From the NCBI GenBank assembly GCA_903882745.1, contig CAIRYG010000003.1, forward strand, positions 62,001-126,000: a DNA stretch of 64,000 bases. The letters are read 5' to 3'. The position numbers and the translations under genes were made by a program. The notes under the pieces are model-generated. The model did no database searches. It was given only the letters and a program-made list of their open reading frames with translations, and was not told the origin of the DNA. The stretch comes from an uncultured Gemmatimonadota bacterium (GTDB taxonomy: Bacteria; Gemmatimonadota; Gemmatimonadetes; Gemmatimonadales; Gemmatimonadaceae). Positions within the stretch are counted from its first letter, which is position 1. The number at the start of each line of letters is the position of its first letter. This document shows positions 1 to 8,218 of the stretch, piece after piece.

Positions 1-182
1 CGAAGGCCCGAGTAGGCGCTGTCCGCCTGTTGGCGGCCGGTGCGAAGCAGGAACGGATCGTGCGCGCCGTCGCTGGTGGGCTGTGCGTTCAGCAGCCCGC
101 TGCGAAGGAGCGGATCGAGCATCGGAATCGAGATTCCGAGTCGTCCGGCGAGCGCGAGAAAGTCACGACGGTTCTGCGTCAC
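1..182 (-). CDS. Tat-leader exported protein, N-terminal fragment
   Basis: This is the first 60 codons of a gene that runs off the left edge. It starts at GTG 182, preceded by GAGG with 5 nt spacing, and a stop lies in frame further upstream. The protein opens MTQNRRDFLALAGRLGIS, a twin-arginine RRDFL leader followed by a short hydrophobic stretch, so export of a folded protein by Tat is likely. The visible part shows no catalytic motif and the family cannot be named. It lies about 100 bp downstream of the multicopper oxidase on the same strand, so the two may be cotranscribed. Confidence 0.6.
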   Translation of the reverse strand, partial: MTQNRRDFLALAGRLGISIPMLDPLLRSGLLNAQPTSDGAHDPFLLRTGRQQADSAYSGL

Positions 183-279
183 ATGAGCCTCAACGGTTGA
201 AGGCGATGGTTGAAGCTACAGCGCGTCGGCGCCGTCCACCATCTCCTGAACCCAGAGGTTCAAGCAGAGGTCGCGCGTA

Positions 280-1818
280 CTACGGAACCACCAGAAACTG
301 CCCCATCAGGCCAAGGTCTTCGTGGTTCGACATGTGGCAGTGGAACATGAACGCATCCGTACTGCTCGCGAAATCGGTGAATTTGGCGACCACCACCACC
401 GATTCTCCTTTCGGGATATAGAACGTGTCCTTCCACCCCGATTCGTAGGCTTCTACGGGACCGCCGCTGCGCGAGATGATTTTGAACTGAATGTCGTGCA
501 GGTGAATCGAGTGTCCGAAGATCTGGTTATTGACGATCGTCCATTTTTCGACCGCGTTCAGCTTGATGGTCTGATTGATGTAGCCGTGGTCGAAGAAGAC
601 GTTGTCGAAGGAAAAGTTTCCGCCGGCCTGCCCACCAGTGATGTTGATGGTGCGGCTGTTCGTGACGTCGGCGAGCGTCCAATAGCGATTCGTGGTGAGC
701 GCGCCCGGGAGCGTGGTGATGGCACCAGTGGTTGCCGCGGCGACATTGATGTGCAGAATGGGAAAGTCGGTGTTGTTGAGCAGACTGCCGTTAATCGGGC
801 CGGCATTTCCGGACGGCGTCACGGGGTTCCCTTCGTTTCCTGGAAAGCCGAAGGTCTGGCCAGAGTTGAACGCCTTCAGGTCAAGTGACGCACCGACGGC
901 GTCGCTTCCCAAGTTCACCAAGATTTCGACCCGTTCGCCGGGGAGCATGCGCACCCGCGTGACGCCAACCGGCGCATCGAGCAGCCCGCCATCGTTGGTG
1001 ATCACATAGAAGGTGCGATTGTCACTGAAGCCCAAGTTGAGCGCGCGCTCGATTTCCGCGTTGAGCAGCCGGAAGCGAACAAACTGCTTGGGGAGGCTCA
1101 CCTGCGCGTTCATCGTGCCGTTGGCGAGCATGTAGTCGCCGTAGTTGTCGATCACGATGTTCTTGGAGAACTGATTCGACGAGAGGAACCGCCGACTCGT
1201 CATCACGAGGGGGATGTCGTCGGTACCATAGGTGCGCGGCAGCTGCAGCGCCGACTCGATCGGATCCTTGATGATGATGAACCCGCCGGCCCCCATGGTG
1301 AGCTGGTCGTAGGTCTTCGTGTGCAGATGCGGGTGGTACCAATAGGTGCCGGCGTTGTTGCGCACGCGGAATGTCGGGCGCCAGGTTGTGGTAGGCGCGA
1401 TCGTCTGGTGCGGGCCGCCGTCCATCGAGGCGGGGATATGGAATCCGTGCCAGTGCACCGTGGTGGTGTCTGTCAGCGCGTTGGTCACATTCATCTGCAC
1501 GCTGTCGCCCTGATTCAGAATCAGAGTCGGGCCCCAGAACTGCTCCCCGTTGTAACCGTAGGTGTCGGTCGCCGTCCCGCTGCGAAACTGCTTGGTGGTT
1601 CGCGCGAGCGTGAGGTTGAAGCTCGTGCCCTGAAGCGTCGGCGGGATTCGCAGGTCGTTGTAGGTGCTGGAGCCTGCGTTCGTGCCGCCGTTCGTGGTGC
1701 CGTTCGTGTTGGTGGTATTGGTCAGCGTGTTTGCGCTGGTACTGCAGCTCATTGCGGTGGCAACCACGAGGATGCCAGCGCTGACAACGGCAAGCAGGGA
1801 ACGGGCAGTACGCAGCAT
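280..1818 (-). CDS. Multicopper oxidase, lipoprotein
   Basis: A 512-aa multicopper oxidase of the CotA/SufI type. All four copper-binding motifs are visible: HWHGFH (about residue 122), HPHLH (about 162), HSIHLHD near 440, and the C-terminal HCHMSNHEDLGLM (about 493), which carries the type 1 copper Cys with an axial Met. The chosen start at 1818 has GGAG 8 nt upstream and gives a lipoprotein signal ending ATAMSC (Cys 25). A longer reading to 1974 would put an unlikely 52-residue basic extension before the signal. A Thr/Asn/Gly linker follows the lipid site. The expected reaction is oxidation of a phenolic or metal substrate with reduction of O2 to water in the periplasm. The substrate cannot be read from the sequence. 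Confidence 0.93.
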   Translation of the reverse strand: MLRTARSLLAVVSAGILVVATAMSCSTSANTLTNTTNTNGTTNGGTNAGSSTYNDLRIPPTLQGTSFNLTLARTTKQFRSGTATDTYGYNGEQFWGPTLILNQGDSVQMNVTNALTDTTTVHWHGFHIPASMDGGPHQTIAPTTTWRPTFRVRNNAGTYWYHPHLHTKTYDQLTMGAGGFIIIKDPIESALQLPRTYGTDDIPLVMTSRRFLSSNQFSKNIVIDNYGDYMLANGTMNAQVSLPKQFVRFRLLNAEIERALNLGFSDNRTFYVITNDGGLLDAPVGVTRVRMLPGERVEILVNLGSDAVGASLDLKAFNSGQTFGFPGNEGNPVTPSGNAGPINGSLLNNTDFPILHINVAAATTGAITTLPGALTTNRYWTLADVTNSRTINITGGQAGGNFSFDNVFFDHGYINQTIKLNAVEKWTIVNNQIFGHSIHLHDIQFKIISRSGGPVEAYESGWKDTFYIPKGESVVVVAKFTDFASSTDAFMFHCHMSNHEDLGLMGQFLVVP

Positions 1819-1985
1819 CAACGAACTCCGGTACGGGGGGGGGACGAATGATAGGTATTCGACAGCGCGACCGGCAAAAGCATTCCATCTGAGGGGCACA
1901 CGGCGTCGCCAACGCCAGCGAAACAGCTCCGTCATGCATATTGGAAGTGAGGTCATCTCCGGATCCCCCTCCACCCCCGAGATTC

Positions 1986-4900
1986 ATGTCCGTCAAGTTC
2001 CCGCCCGCTCGCCTCGCCGTTGTGTTCGCGACCCTGCTGGCAGCACTCGCCCCGCTCGCCCACGCCCAGACCCCCGACGCCGCCACCCTCAAGGCCCTCA
2101 AGTGGCGCTCGATCGGCCCGGTCAACATGGCCGGCCGCATCACGGACGTCGAAGCCGAGCCCAAGAACCCCAAGGTGTTCTACGTCTCCGGCGCGGCCGG
2201 CGGCATCTGGAAGACGGTGAACGCGGGCACGACCTTCTTCCCCCTCTGGGATCAGGAAGCCAATGCCTCGATGGGCGACATCGCCATCGCGCCGAGCGAC
2301 ACCAAGATCATCTGGGCCGGCACGGGCGAGCAGAACTCGCGCAACACGGCCGCGCCGGGCTACGGCGTCTACAAGTCGCTCGACGGCGGGCTCACCTGGA
2401 AGTCGATGGGGCTGCAAAAGACGCAGCACATCGGCCGCATCATCATCCATCCGACCAACCCGAACATCGTCTACGTCGCCGCCCTGGGAGCGATGTGGAC
2501 CAGCAATCCGGAGCGCGGTCTGTACAAGACCACCGACGGCGGCAATACCTGGCAGCTGATCAAGTTCATCAGCGACAAAGCCGGCTTCGTCGACGTGACA
2601 ATGGATCCGCGCGATCCCAACACGCTCTACGCCGCGAGCTACGAGCGGCTCCGCAAGCCGGCCTTCCTCAAGTCGGGCGGCCCGGGCTCCGCGCTCTGGA
2701 AGTCCACCGACGCCGGCAAAACGTGGACGGAGATCAAGGGGGGCGGCTTCCCCGCCACCGAGAAGGGGCGCATGAATGTGGTGCTCGCGCCGAGCAACCC
2801 GAACATCGTGTATGTGATGGTCGAGGCCGACAGCGTGCGCGGCGCCAAGCCGCAGCAGCTCCTCTCCGGGCTCTATCGTTCGACCGACGCCGGCAAGAAC
2901 TGGAAGTGGATGAGCACGATCAACAATCGTCCCTTCTACTTCTCGCAGGTGCGTGTCGATCCCAAGAACCCAGACCGCATTTATCGCATGGCGGTGGACT
3001 TCGCCTTCAGTGATGACGGCGGCTACTCGTGGAAGCTCTCGATGGTCGGAAACCACGAGGACTATCACGCGATGTGGATCGACCCGAACGACGCCGAGCA
3101 CTTCATCATTGGCGGCGATGCCGGCGTGTTCCAGACCTGGGACAAGGGCGGCACGTACGACAACGTGAACAACATGCCGATGGGGCAGTTCTACAATGTC
3201 AGCTACAATTTTGAGGTCCCGTACCGTGTGTGCGGCGGCCTGCAGGACAACGGCACGAGCTGCGGTCTCTCGCGTCGCAAGAACGGCCAGTTGCAGATGA
3301 CGGATTGGTTCGCGCCGGGCTCCGCCGACGGCTTGCAGACCGCACAGGATCCGAAGGACGCAAACATCATCTACTACGAGTCGCAGGGCGGCAACATCTC
3401 TCGGCGCAACATCGCCACGGGAGAGAACGCGAACATTCGCCCGCGCACGGCGAACACCGCGACCTACACCAACCAGATTGCGGCCATCAAGGGCGACGGC
3501 ACCAAGCCGCTGACCGACGAACAGAAAAAGCAGATCGCCGATCTCGCGACCCGTATGCAGAAGGAGCTCGCCGATCCGAACTCGGCGGCGCGTTGGAACT
3601 GGAACACCCCATTTATTCTCTCGCAGCACGACAACAATGTCTTCTACTCGGGTGCCGACAAACTCTTCAAGTCGGTGCAGAAGGGGGCGAATGCGCGGGC
3701 GATCTCGGGCGATCTCTCGCGTGGTGACGCGACCTGGCTGCGGGTGTCGAGTGGCTACGATGTGAACGGGAATCTCGCGGCTGACGGCTCAGGCGGTATC
3801 ACCCGTGATGCGACCGGCGCCGAAGAGAACGCGACCATTGTGAACATCAATGAGTCGCCGATCCGTGCGGGGATCCTCTACGTCGGAACCGACGACGGGA
3901 AAGTGTGGCTCACGCGCAACGATGGCAGCACGTGGGAAGACCTGAGCGATCACTTCCCGGGCGCGCCCCCGATGTCGTACATCAGCAAGATCGACGCCTC
4001 GCACTTCGACTCAGCCACCGTCTACGTCACGCGCGACAACCATCGCGAGAACGACTTCACGCCGTACGTGTATGTGTCGAACGACTGGGGAAAGACCTTC
4101 AAGTCGATCGCCGCGAACCTCCCGAACGGTGGCGCGCCGAGCTCGGCGTATGTGATCCGCGAAGATCCCGTGAATCCGAACCTGCTGTACGTGGGAACGG
4201 AGACCGGCGTGTTTGCGTCGCTCAACAAGGGGCAGAGTTGGTTCCCGCTCAACAGCGGGTTGCCGACTGTGCCGGTGTTCGATCTGCAGATTCATCCGCG
4301 CGATCACGAGTTGATTGCCGCGACGCACGGCCGCGCCATCTGGATTGCCGATGTCGCACCGCTGCAGCAGATGACCCCTGAGGTGCTCGCCAAGAGCACG
4401 CATCTCTTTGCGCCGACGGTGGCCTTCCAGTACGCGCAGATGATTGTGGCCTCCGAGCCGCGCTCACAGCGTCAGTGGAAGGGCGAGGGTGGCCCGACGG
4501 GCGCCGAGATCGCGTATCGCCTTTCGGCGGCCGCGACCGGCACCGCGCGTGTGCTGATTGTGAATGCCGCCGGTGATACGATTGCGCGCCTCACGGGCGG
4601 CACGGCGGCGGGGATCAACAAAGTGTCGTGGAACCTGTCGGCATCGCCGTTCGGGGCCCCAGGCGGAGGCGGCATGGACTTCGCGGCCTTTGCGGGAGGC
4701 GGCGGCGGTCGTGGTGGCCGCGGTGGCTTTGCAGATACCACGCAGGTTGCGGGCTTCCCGCGCGGGTTCAACCCACGTCCCGCTGAAGCATCCGGTGCGC
4801 CAGACACCACCGGAAGTCCGTCGGCGGTAAAGCGTGCGCTCGAGACTCCGGCGCCTGCGGGCGGCGCTGGTGGGCGCGGCGGACGTGGAGGCGGCGGTGG

Positions 4901-5057
4901 TGGTGGCGGTGGATTCGGCGGCCGCGGTGCGGGCACGGTCGAGACGGGGAACTACCGCGTGGTGCTCGATGTCGGTGGACAGAAGCTCACCACCGTGCTC
5001 CGCGTCGTTGAAGTCGCGCCCGGGAACGGGAGTGTGATGACGCCGTTCAGCTGGTAA
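1986..5057 (+). CDS. Secreted sortilin/VPS10-type BNR propeller protein
   Basis: A 1023-aa exported protein. The signal peptide ends ALAPLAHA-Q (about residue 27). The first ~800 residues carry many Asp-box/BNR repeats (S-x-D-x-G-x-T-W variants such as STDAGKTWTEIKGG and SNDWGKTFKS), typical of multi-bladed sortilin-like propellers. The last ~200 residues include low-complexity Gly/Arg tracts (about residues 905-925 and 970-995) and end in a beta-rich tail. No hydrolase active site is obvious, so glycosyl hydrolase labels often given to this family are not supported here. It resembles the proteins at 58781-62143 and 62228-64000. The ATG at 1986 directly precedes the signal peptide. A strong hairpin follows the stop. 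Confidence 0.9.
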   Translation: MSVKFPPARLAVVFATLLAALAPLAHAQTPDAATLKALKWRSIGPVNMAGRITDVEAEPKNPKVFYVSGAAGGIWKTVNAGTTFFPLWDQEANASMGDIAIAPSDTKIIWAGTGEQNSRNTAAPGYGVYKSLDGGLTWKSMGLQKTQHIGRIIIHPTNPNIVYVAALGAMWTSNPERGLYKTTDGGNTWQLIKFISDKAGFVDVTMDPRDPNTLYAASYERLRKPAFLKSGGPGSALWKSTDAGKTWTEIKGGGFPATEKGRMNVVLAPSNPNIVYVMVEADSVRGAKPQQLLSGLYRSTDAGKNWKWMSTINNRPFYFSQVRVDPKNPDRIYRMAVDFAFSDDGGYSWKLSMVGNHEDYHAMWIDPNDAEHFIIGGDAGVFQTWDKGGTYDNVNNMPMGQFYNVSYNFEVPYRVCGGLQDNGTSCGLSRRKNGQLQMTDWFAPGSADGLQTAQDPKDANIIYYESQGGNISRRNIATGENANIRPRTANTATYTNQIAAIKGDGTKPLTDEQKKQIADLATRMQKELADPNSAARWNWNTPFILSQHDNNVFYSGADKLFKSVQKGANARAISGDLSRGDATWLRVSSGYDVNGNLAADGSGGITRDATGAEENATIVNINESPIRAGILYVGTDDGKVWLTRNDGSTWEDLSDHFPGAPPMSYISKIDASHFDSATVYVTRDNHRENDFTPYVYVSNDWGKTFKSIAANLPNGGAPSSAYVIREDPVNPNLLYVGTETGVFASLNKGQSWFPLNSGLPTVPVFDLQIHPRDHELIAATHGRAIWIADVAPLQQMTPEVLAKSTHLFAPTVAFQYAQMIVASEPRSQRQWKGEGGPTGAEIAYRLSAAATGTARVLIVNAAGDTIARLTGGTAAGINKVSWNLSASPFGAPGGGGMDFAAFAGGGGGRGGRGGFADTTQVAGFPRGFNPRPAEASGAPDTTGSPSAVKRALETPAPAGGAGGRGGRGGGGGGGGGFGGRGAGTVETGNYRVVLDVGGQKLTTVLRVVEVAPGNGSVMTPFSW

Positions 5058-5103
5058 TCGCGGAGCGGTCGCGTTTCGACCTACTGTTCGTTGTCGGTGA
5101 ATT

Positions 5104-5140
5104 CAGAACGGTCGCCACATGCGTTGTGGCGACCGTTCTG
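5104..5140 (+). terminator. Rho-independent-like terminator hairpin
   Basis: A perfect 16-bp stem (5104-5119 with 5125-5140) and a 5-nt loop lie 47 bp after the propeller gene stop, followed by TTGTGA. The stem is strong and symmetrical, so it could also act on transcripts from the minus strand. Confidence 0.8.
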
Positions 5141-5172
5141 TTGTGAGGTAGACGCCGCGCGTCAGTTCCGCT

Positions 5173-5412
5173 TCAGCGGCGCGCCGCAAAGAACAGCAGG
5201 AGTGCGCCGACCAGAATGCACCAGAGACTCAAGAGCCCACCGATCGCCAAAAAGAACCCGCTGCGAGGGCGCTCCGTAGCGCCTGGCTGAGGCGGGCTCG
5301 CCGGCGGCATGGCTCCTTGAATAAAAAGGCGCACGGTACGCCACACGCCGACCGCGCCGAGAAGCAGCATCGCGGCGCCAGTAACCGTGAGGAGTCGGTG
5401 TGGAGTTGGCAC
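5173..5412 (-). CDS. Small membrane protein, two predicted TM segments
   Basis: A 79-aa reading frame from GTG 5412. It has two hydrophobic stretches (about residues 8-31 and 53-76) separated by a Pro-rich hydrophilic loop (about 35-50), consistent with a two-pass inner-membrane protein. No family is recognised and the ribosome binding site is weak. It sits alone between a convergent gene and the VOC gene. It could be a chance frame, but the two clean hydrophobic segments argue for a real gene. Confidence 0.45.
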   Translation of the reverse strand: MPTPHRLLTVTGAAMLLLGAVGVWRTVRLFIQGAMPPASPPQPGATERPRSGFFLAIGGLLSLWCILVGALLLFFAARR

Positions 5413-5525
5413 GACAGGTATTCTAACGAGTCATGTGACAGTCCGCGATCCGGACCGTCGGATCAGGACCGCGCATACCCCTGCTCGGGGCGCGACGGGC
5501 AACACCCACCCCTCACACCCACCCC

Positions 5526-5981
5526 TCACCCCCAGCTCTGCAACTCCACCACATTCCCCTCAGGGTCCGTCACGTAACACCACGTGACGTGCCGCCCCGC
5601 GCGTGTCGTGAGCGTCACCACTTCGCCCACCGCCGTCCCACCGGCCGCCAACACCTGACGGCGCGCGTCAGCAACATCGGTCACCTCAAACGCGATGTGC
5701 CCGAACCCAGGGCGGTTCACCGCAGTAGGCATGCGCTCGAGTTGCTCCGAATAATTATAGATCTCGAGCGTTGGCCCAGTGGGCCCATGACCGGGCATGC
5801 GCAGATGCACCCCGGTCATCCGCGCCCCAGGCACGCCAGTGCCACGATCGAGCTCCGGACCGACATAGTCCCGCTCCGGTGGCACCAACTGGCACCCAAA
5901 CAGCTCCTCATAAAAACGGGCCAGCGCGCGCCAATCGGCCGCGATCAAATTCGTGTGGCCGTAGCGCGCGCCCTCAATCAT
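5526..5981 (-). CDS. VOC (glyoxalase/bleomycin-resistance fold) protein
   Basis: A 151-aa single-chain VOC metalloprotein with paired beta-alpha-beta-beta-beta modules. The first begins GHTNLIAADWRALARFYEEL and the second GFGHIAFEVTDVADA. The end DPEGNVVELQSW is the usual VOC closing strand with its metal Glu. Substrates differ widely in this superfamily and cannot be inferred. The start overlaps the flotillin stop by 4 bp (ATGA), so it is the last gene of the OB-fold/flotillin/VOC operon. Confidence 0.85.
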   Translation of the reverse strand: MIEGARYGHTNLIAADWRALARFYEELFGCQLVPPERDYVGPELDRGTGVPGARMTGVHLRMPGHGPTGPTLEIYNYSEQLERMPTAVNRPGFGHIAFEVTDVADARRQVLAAGGTAVGEVVTLTTRAGRHVTWCYVTDPEGNVVELQSWG

Positions 5982-7291
5982 GTGTTGCCCTTCGTGCTGT
6001 CGTCCGTGCCCAGCAGATTGCCCTTCGCGAACATCTGCGCGGCCAGCACGGTCTGAATGACCTGCGTGATGTTGTTCGTGGTTGTTTCCGCTGCGCCATC
6101 ACCGTTCCCACCGGTGATGGTGATCATCTTGCTCTGCGCCAGCGCCGCCGCAATGGCCGGCCCGATCGTCGGCAACATTTCAATCTGACGATAGCGGAAG
6201 TACGCTTCCCCGCCCGCCTGGATTGCCGCATTCACCTTCTGAATGCTCTCCGCGGTCGCATCGGCCACTCGGCGAATCCGAATGGCGTCAGCATCGGCGC
6301 TGGCTTCGGCTTCAAGACGCACCTTGGCGGCATCGGCGCGTGCCTGCGCGATCTGCGTGGCATCAAGTTCGGCGGTCCGCTGCAACCCGGCGGCTTCCTG
6401 TCGCTTGGCTTCGGCCTGCGCGATGAGCGCGGCGTTGCTCGCCTTGGTCTGCTCCAGTTCACGCTGCTTGTCGCTGATCGCACGTTCGGCTTCGAGCTGG
6501 GCTTCTTTCGCGCGACGGCTCTGCATCGCTGCCACGATCTCGGCGTTGGCCTGCGCTTCCGCCGCCGACTGCCGACGACGCGCTTCGGCTACTTCGCTCT
6601 GCACGATCTTAATGTTGAGCGAGTTGAAGATCAGGCCGAGGTCGGTGAGTTCGCGCGAGCACGCTTTGCGAATGATCACGGCGAGTGGATCGTCCTCGTC
6701 TTCCATGGCAGCGGCCGTCGCTGGATCATGCACCGCCACCTGCGCTGGCGCAGCCTTCACGAGCGTGGACGAGCCGCCCTGCCCCGGCAACAGCGAGCGC
6801 GACGCACTCGGCGTGGCCTTGGCACTGAACAGCTGATCGTGGGTCAGCAAGTTGATGGCGCGGCGCCCCGAGCTGCTGAGCAGGTCGGTGAGCGTGCTGA
6901 TCTGATCGGCGTCGCGCTTGGAGAAGAAGCGGTTCGCCGCGGTCTTGATCAGCACGTCGGTATCACCCACCGAGACGATCGCACTCGCGAGGACACGCAC
7001 CTTGATCGGGCGTGGTGTGCCGGTCTCGTCGATATCTGCCGTTTGATCGGTGATGTCGAGATCGACGTTGATGACTTTGCTGCTGATGGTGGTGCCGGTG
7101 GTGAGGAGTGGAATCTCCTTGGACTTTCCGGGCCCACGATAAATCAGCGTGGTGCCGGCGAGCCAGCTCACGAGCCGGATTTCACCAGCTTCGACATTTC
7201 GCAGAAACTTGGCGACCACCGCCGGAATCACGACGATAACAAACGCTACGACACCAACAATGACCATCCCGCTGGACATGAACGCATCCAT
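5978..7291 (-). CDS. Flotillin-like SPFH/band-7 protein
   Basis: A 437-aa flotillin-type protein. One N-terminal membrane segment (about residues 6-28) is followed by an SPFH domain (about 30-230) containing the TLTDLLSSSGRRAINLL region. A long Ala/Glu/Gln-rich coiled coil covers about 235-360 with AEAQANAEI-type repeats, and a short C-terminal domain follows. Flotillins form ring-like membrane scaffolds. The gene lies 48 bp after an OB-fold membrane protein, the same pairing as E. coli yqiJ-yqiK and nfeD-flotillin clusters. The insert at about 155-200 (Ser/Pro/Gln-rich) is longer than I expect for the family. Confidence 0.9.
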   Translation of the reverse strand: MDAFMSSGMVIVGVVAFVIVVIPAVVAKFLRNVEAGEIRLVSWLAGTTLIYRGPGKSKEIPLLTTGTTISSKVINVDLDITDQTADIDETGTPRPIKVRVLASAIVSVGDTDVLIKTAANRFFSKRDADQISTLTDLLSSSGRRAINLLTHDQLFSAKATPSASRSLLPGQGGSSTLVKAAPAQVAVHDPATAAAMEDEDDPLAVIIRKACSRELTDLGLIFNSLNIKIVQSEVAEARRRQSAAEAQANAEIVAAMQSRRAKEAQLEAERAISDKQRELEQTKASNAALIAQAEAKRQEAAGLQRTAELDATQIAQARADAAKVRLEAEASADADAIRIRRVADATAESIQKVNAAIQAGGEAYFRYRQIEMLPTIGPAIAAALAQSKMITITGGNGDGAAETTTNNITQVIQTVLAAQMFAKGNLLGTDDSTKGNT

Positions 7292-7339
7292 ATGTGTTGA
7301 CGACTCCGAATCGGAGAGAGGAAAAGTGCGGTGCGGCGG

Positions 7340-7969
7340 CTAGACGAGCGAGACCGTGCACCGATTGCGTGCAGCATCGACATCGTCAATGCGCACACGA
7401 GTTCCGACGACCACACGCCCACTGAGGGCGTGGCTGTCGGGATGCAGCGTGCCGAGCACTTGCAACAACTGCCCATCGACTTCAATCGAGATGAGCCCTT
7501 GGCCGTTACGATCGAAGGTGCTGACGACGGTCGCTTCGCCAGCGACTGAACTTTCGAGCGTCAGCGCGGGCGCGGACTCGAACTTGAAGCCGAGGTTCCA
7601 GAGCGGCGTGACGATCAGCCGCTCAAAGAGGATGCCACCGCCAATGGCGACGGTAAACAGGAGAATGCCGCTGAACAGTGGCCGTGCGACGAGTCCGCTT
7701 GCGCCGAGCCCAAGGGCGAGGCTGAAGAGAATGCGCGGCGACATGAGGGCGAGCAGCGAGTTCGTCGCGGTGTCTTTGACGCCGTGGGAATGCCCGTGGG
7801 AATGCCCGTGGGAATGCCCGTGGGAATGCCCGTGACTGTGTGAACCGCTGTGGCTGTGCGATCCCCCGTGGCCGTGGCCGTGCGAACTGCTGTGCCGACC
7901 GCCGCCTCCAACTGCCATCGCCGCGAGTCCTACCGCGCCGAGTGCGAGCGAGGTCAGATAGATATCCAT
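7340..7969 (-). CDS. NfeD/YqiJ-like OB-fold membrane protein with His-rich tract
   Basis: A 209-aa protein starting at ATG 7969. Order: a membrane segment (about residues 5-20); a Gly/His/Ser-rich hydrophilic stretch (about 22-65) with an HGHS repeat; further hydrophobic segments (about 70-125); and a C-terminal beta-rich OB-fold-like domain (about 140-209). The OB domain plus flotillin gene order marks it as the partner of the SPFH protein. The HGHS tract comes from a 12-bp tandem repeat at 7782-7829 and could bind metal. A longer start at 8074 would add an unlikely basic leader. Confidence 0.8.
   Translation of the reverse strand: MDIYLTSLALGAVGLAAMAVGGGGRHSSSHGHGHGGSHSHSGSHSHGHSHGHSHGHSHGHSHGVKDTATNSLLALMSPRILFSLALGLGASGLVARPLFSGILLFTVAIGGGILFERLIVTPLWNLGFKFESAPALTLESSVAGEATVVSTFDRNGQGLISIEVDGQLLQVLGTLHPDSHALSGRVVVGTRVRIDDVDAARNRCTVSLV
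7782..7829 (+). repeat. 12-bp tandem repeat encoding HGHS
   Basis: Four perfect copies of CCGTGGGAATGC plus a partial fifth. They lie inside the OB-fold gene and read as His-Gly-His-Ser on the minus strand. The 12-bp period keeps frame, so copy-number change would alter protein length without breaking it. Confidence 0.95.
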
Positions 7970-8159
7970 CGAGAAGAAGCGCCTTACCGCGAGAAGTGGT
8001 GCGGGCGTCGACCCAATGCCCGTATCTCTAACGGTATGGGGTGTGCGGGCGGCGGCAATAGTGGGACGCAGCACGACTGCGGGACCGAGGCAATGCGCCT
8101 ATGCATTTTTGGTGCCGCATATTTCATGACGTAACCCATTGACCAGCATACAGTTACCC

Positions 8160-8177
8160 TTGCACCTTTTGGTGCAA
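8160..8177. promoter_or_regulatory. Perfect inverted repeat upstream of GH18-like gene
   Basis: TTGCACC-TTTT-GGTGCAA is a perfect 7-bp inverted repeat with a 4-nt centre, 42 bp before the ATG at 8219, in the divergent gap between the OB-fold gene and the GH18-like gene. A related half-site (GGTGC) lies at 8111-8115. It could be a repressor operator or a small RNA hairpin in the leader. Confidence 0.45.
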
Positions 8178-8218
8178 AGTAGCCTCCGTGCGTGCCCCAT
8201 CGTAGCTTCTGGAGACCT

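Noticed and set aside
1953-3629. Long open frame on the minus strand opposite the first propeller gene
   Set aside because: It is antisense to a gene with clear Asp-box repeats, has Arg/Val-rich composition and no domain; a by-product of high GC content.
5413-5525. CACCCACCCCTCA direct repeat as a regulatory element
   Set aside because: Two adjacent low-complexity copies at the 3' end of the VOC gene; no reason to assign a function.
7782-7829. Possible CRISPR-like array
   Set aside because: The repeats are 12 bp, directly adjacent without spacers, and in frame inside a coding sequence.
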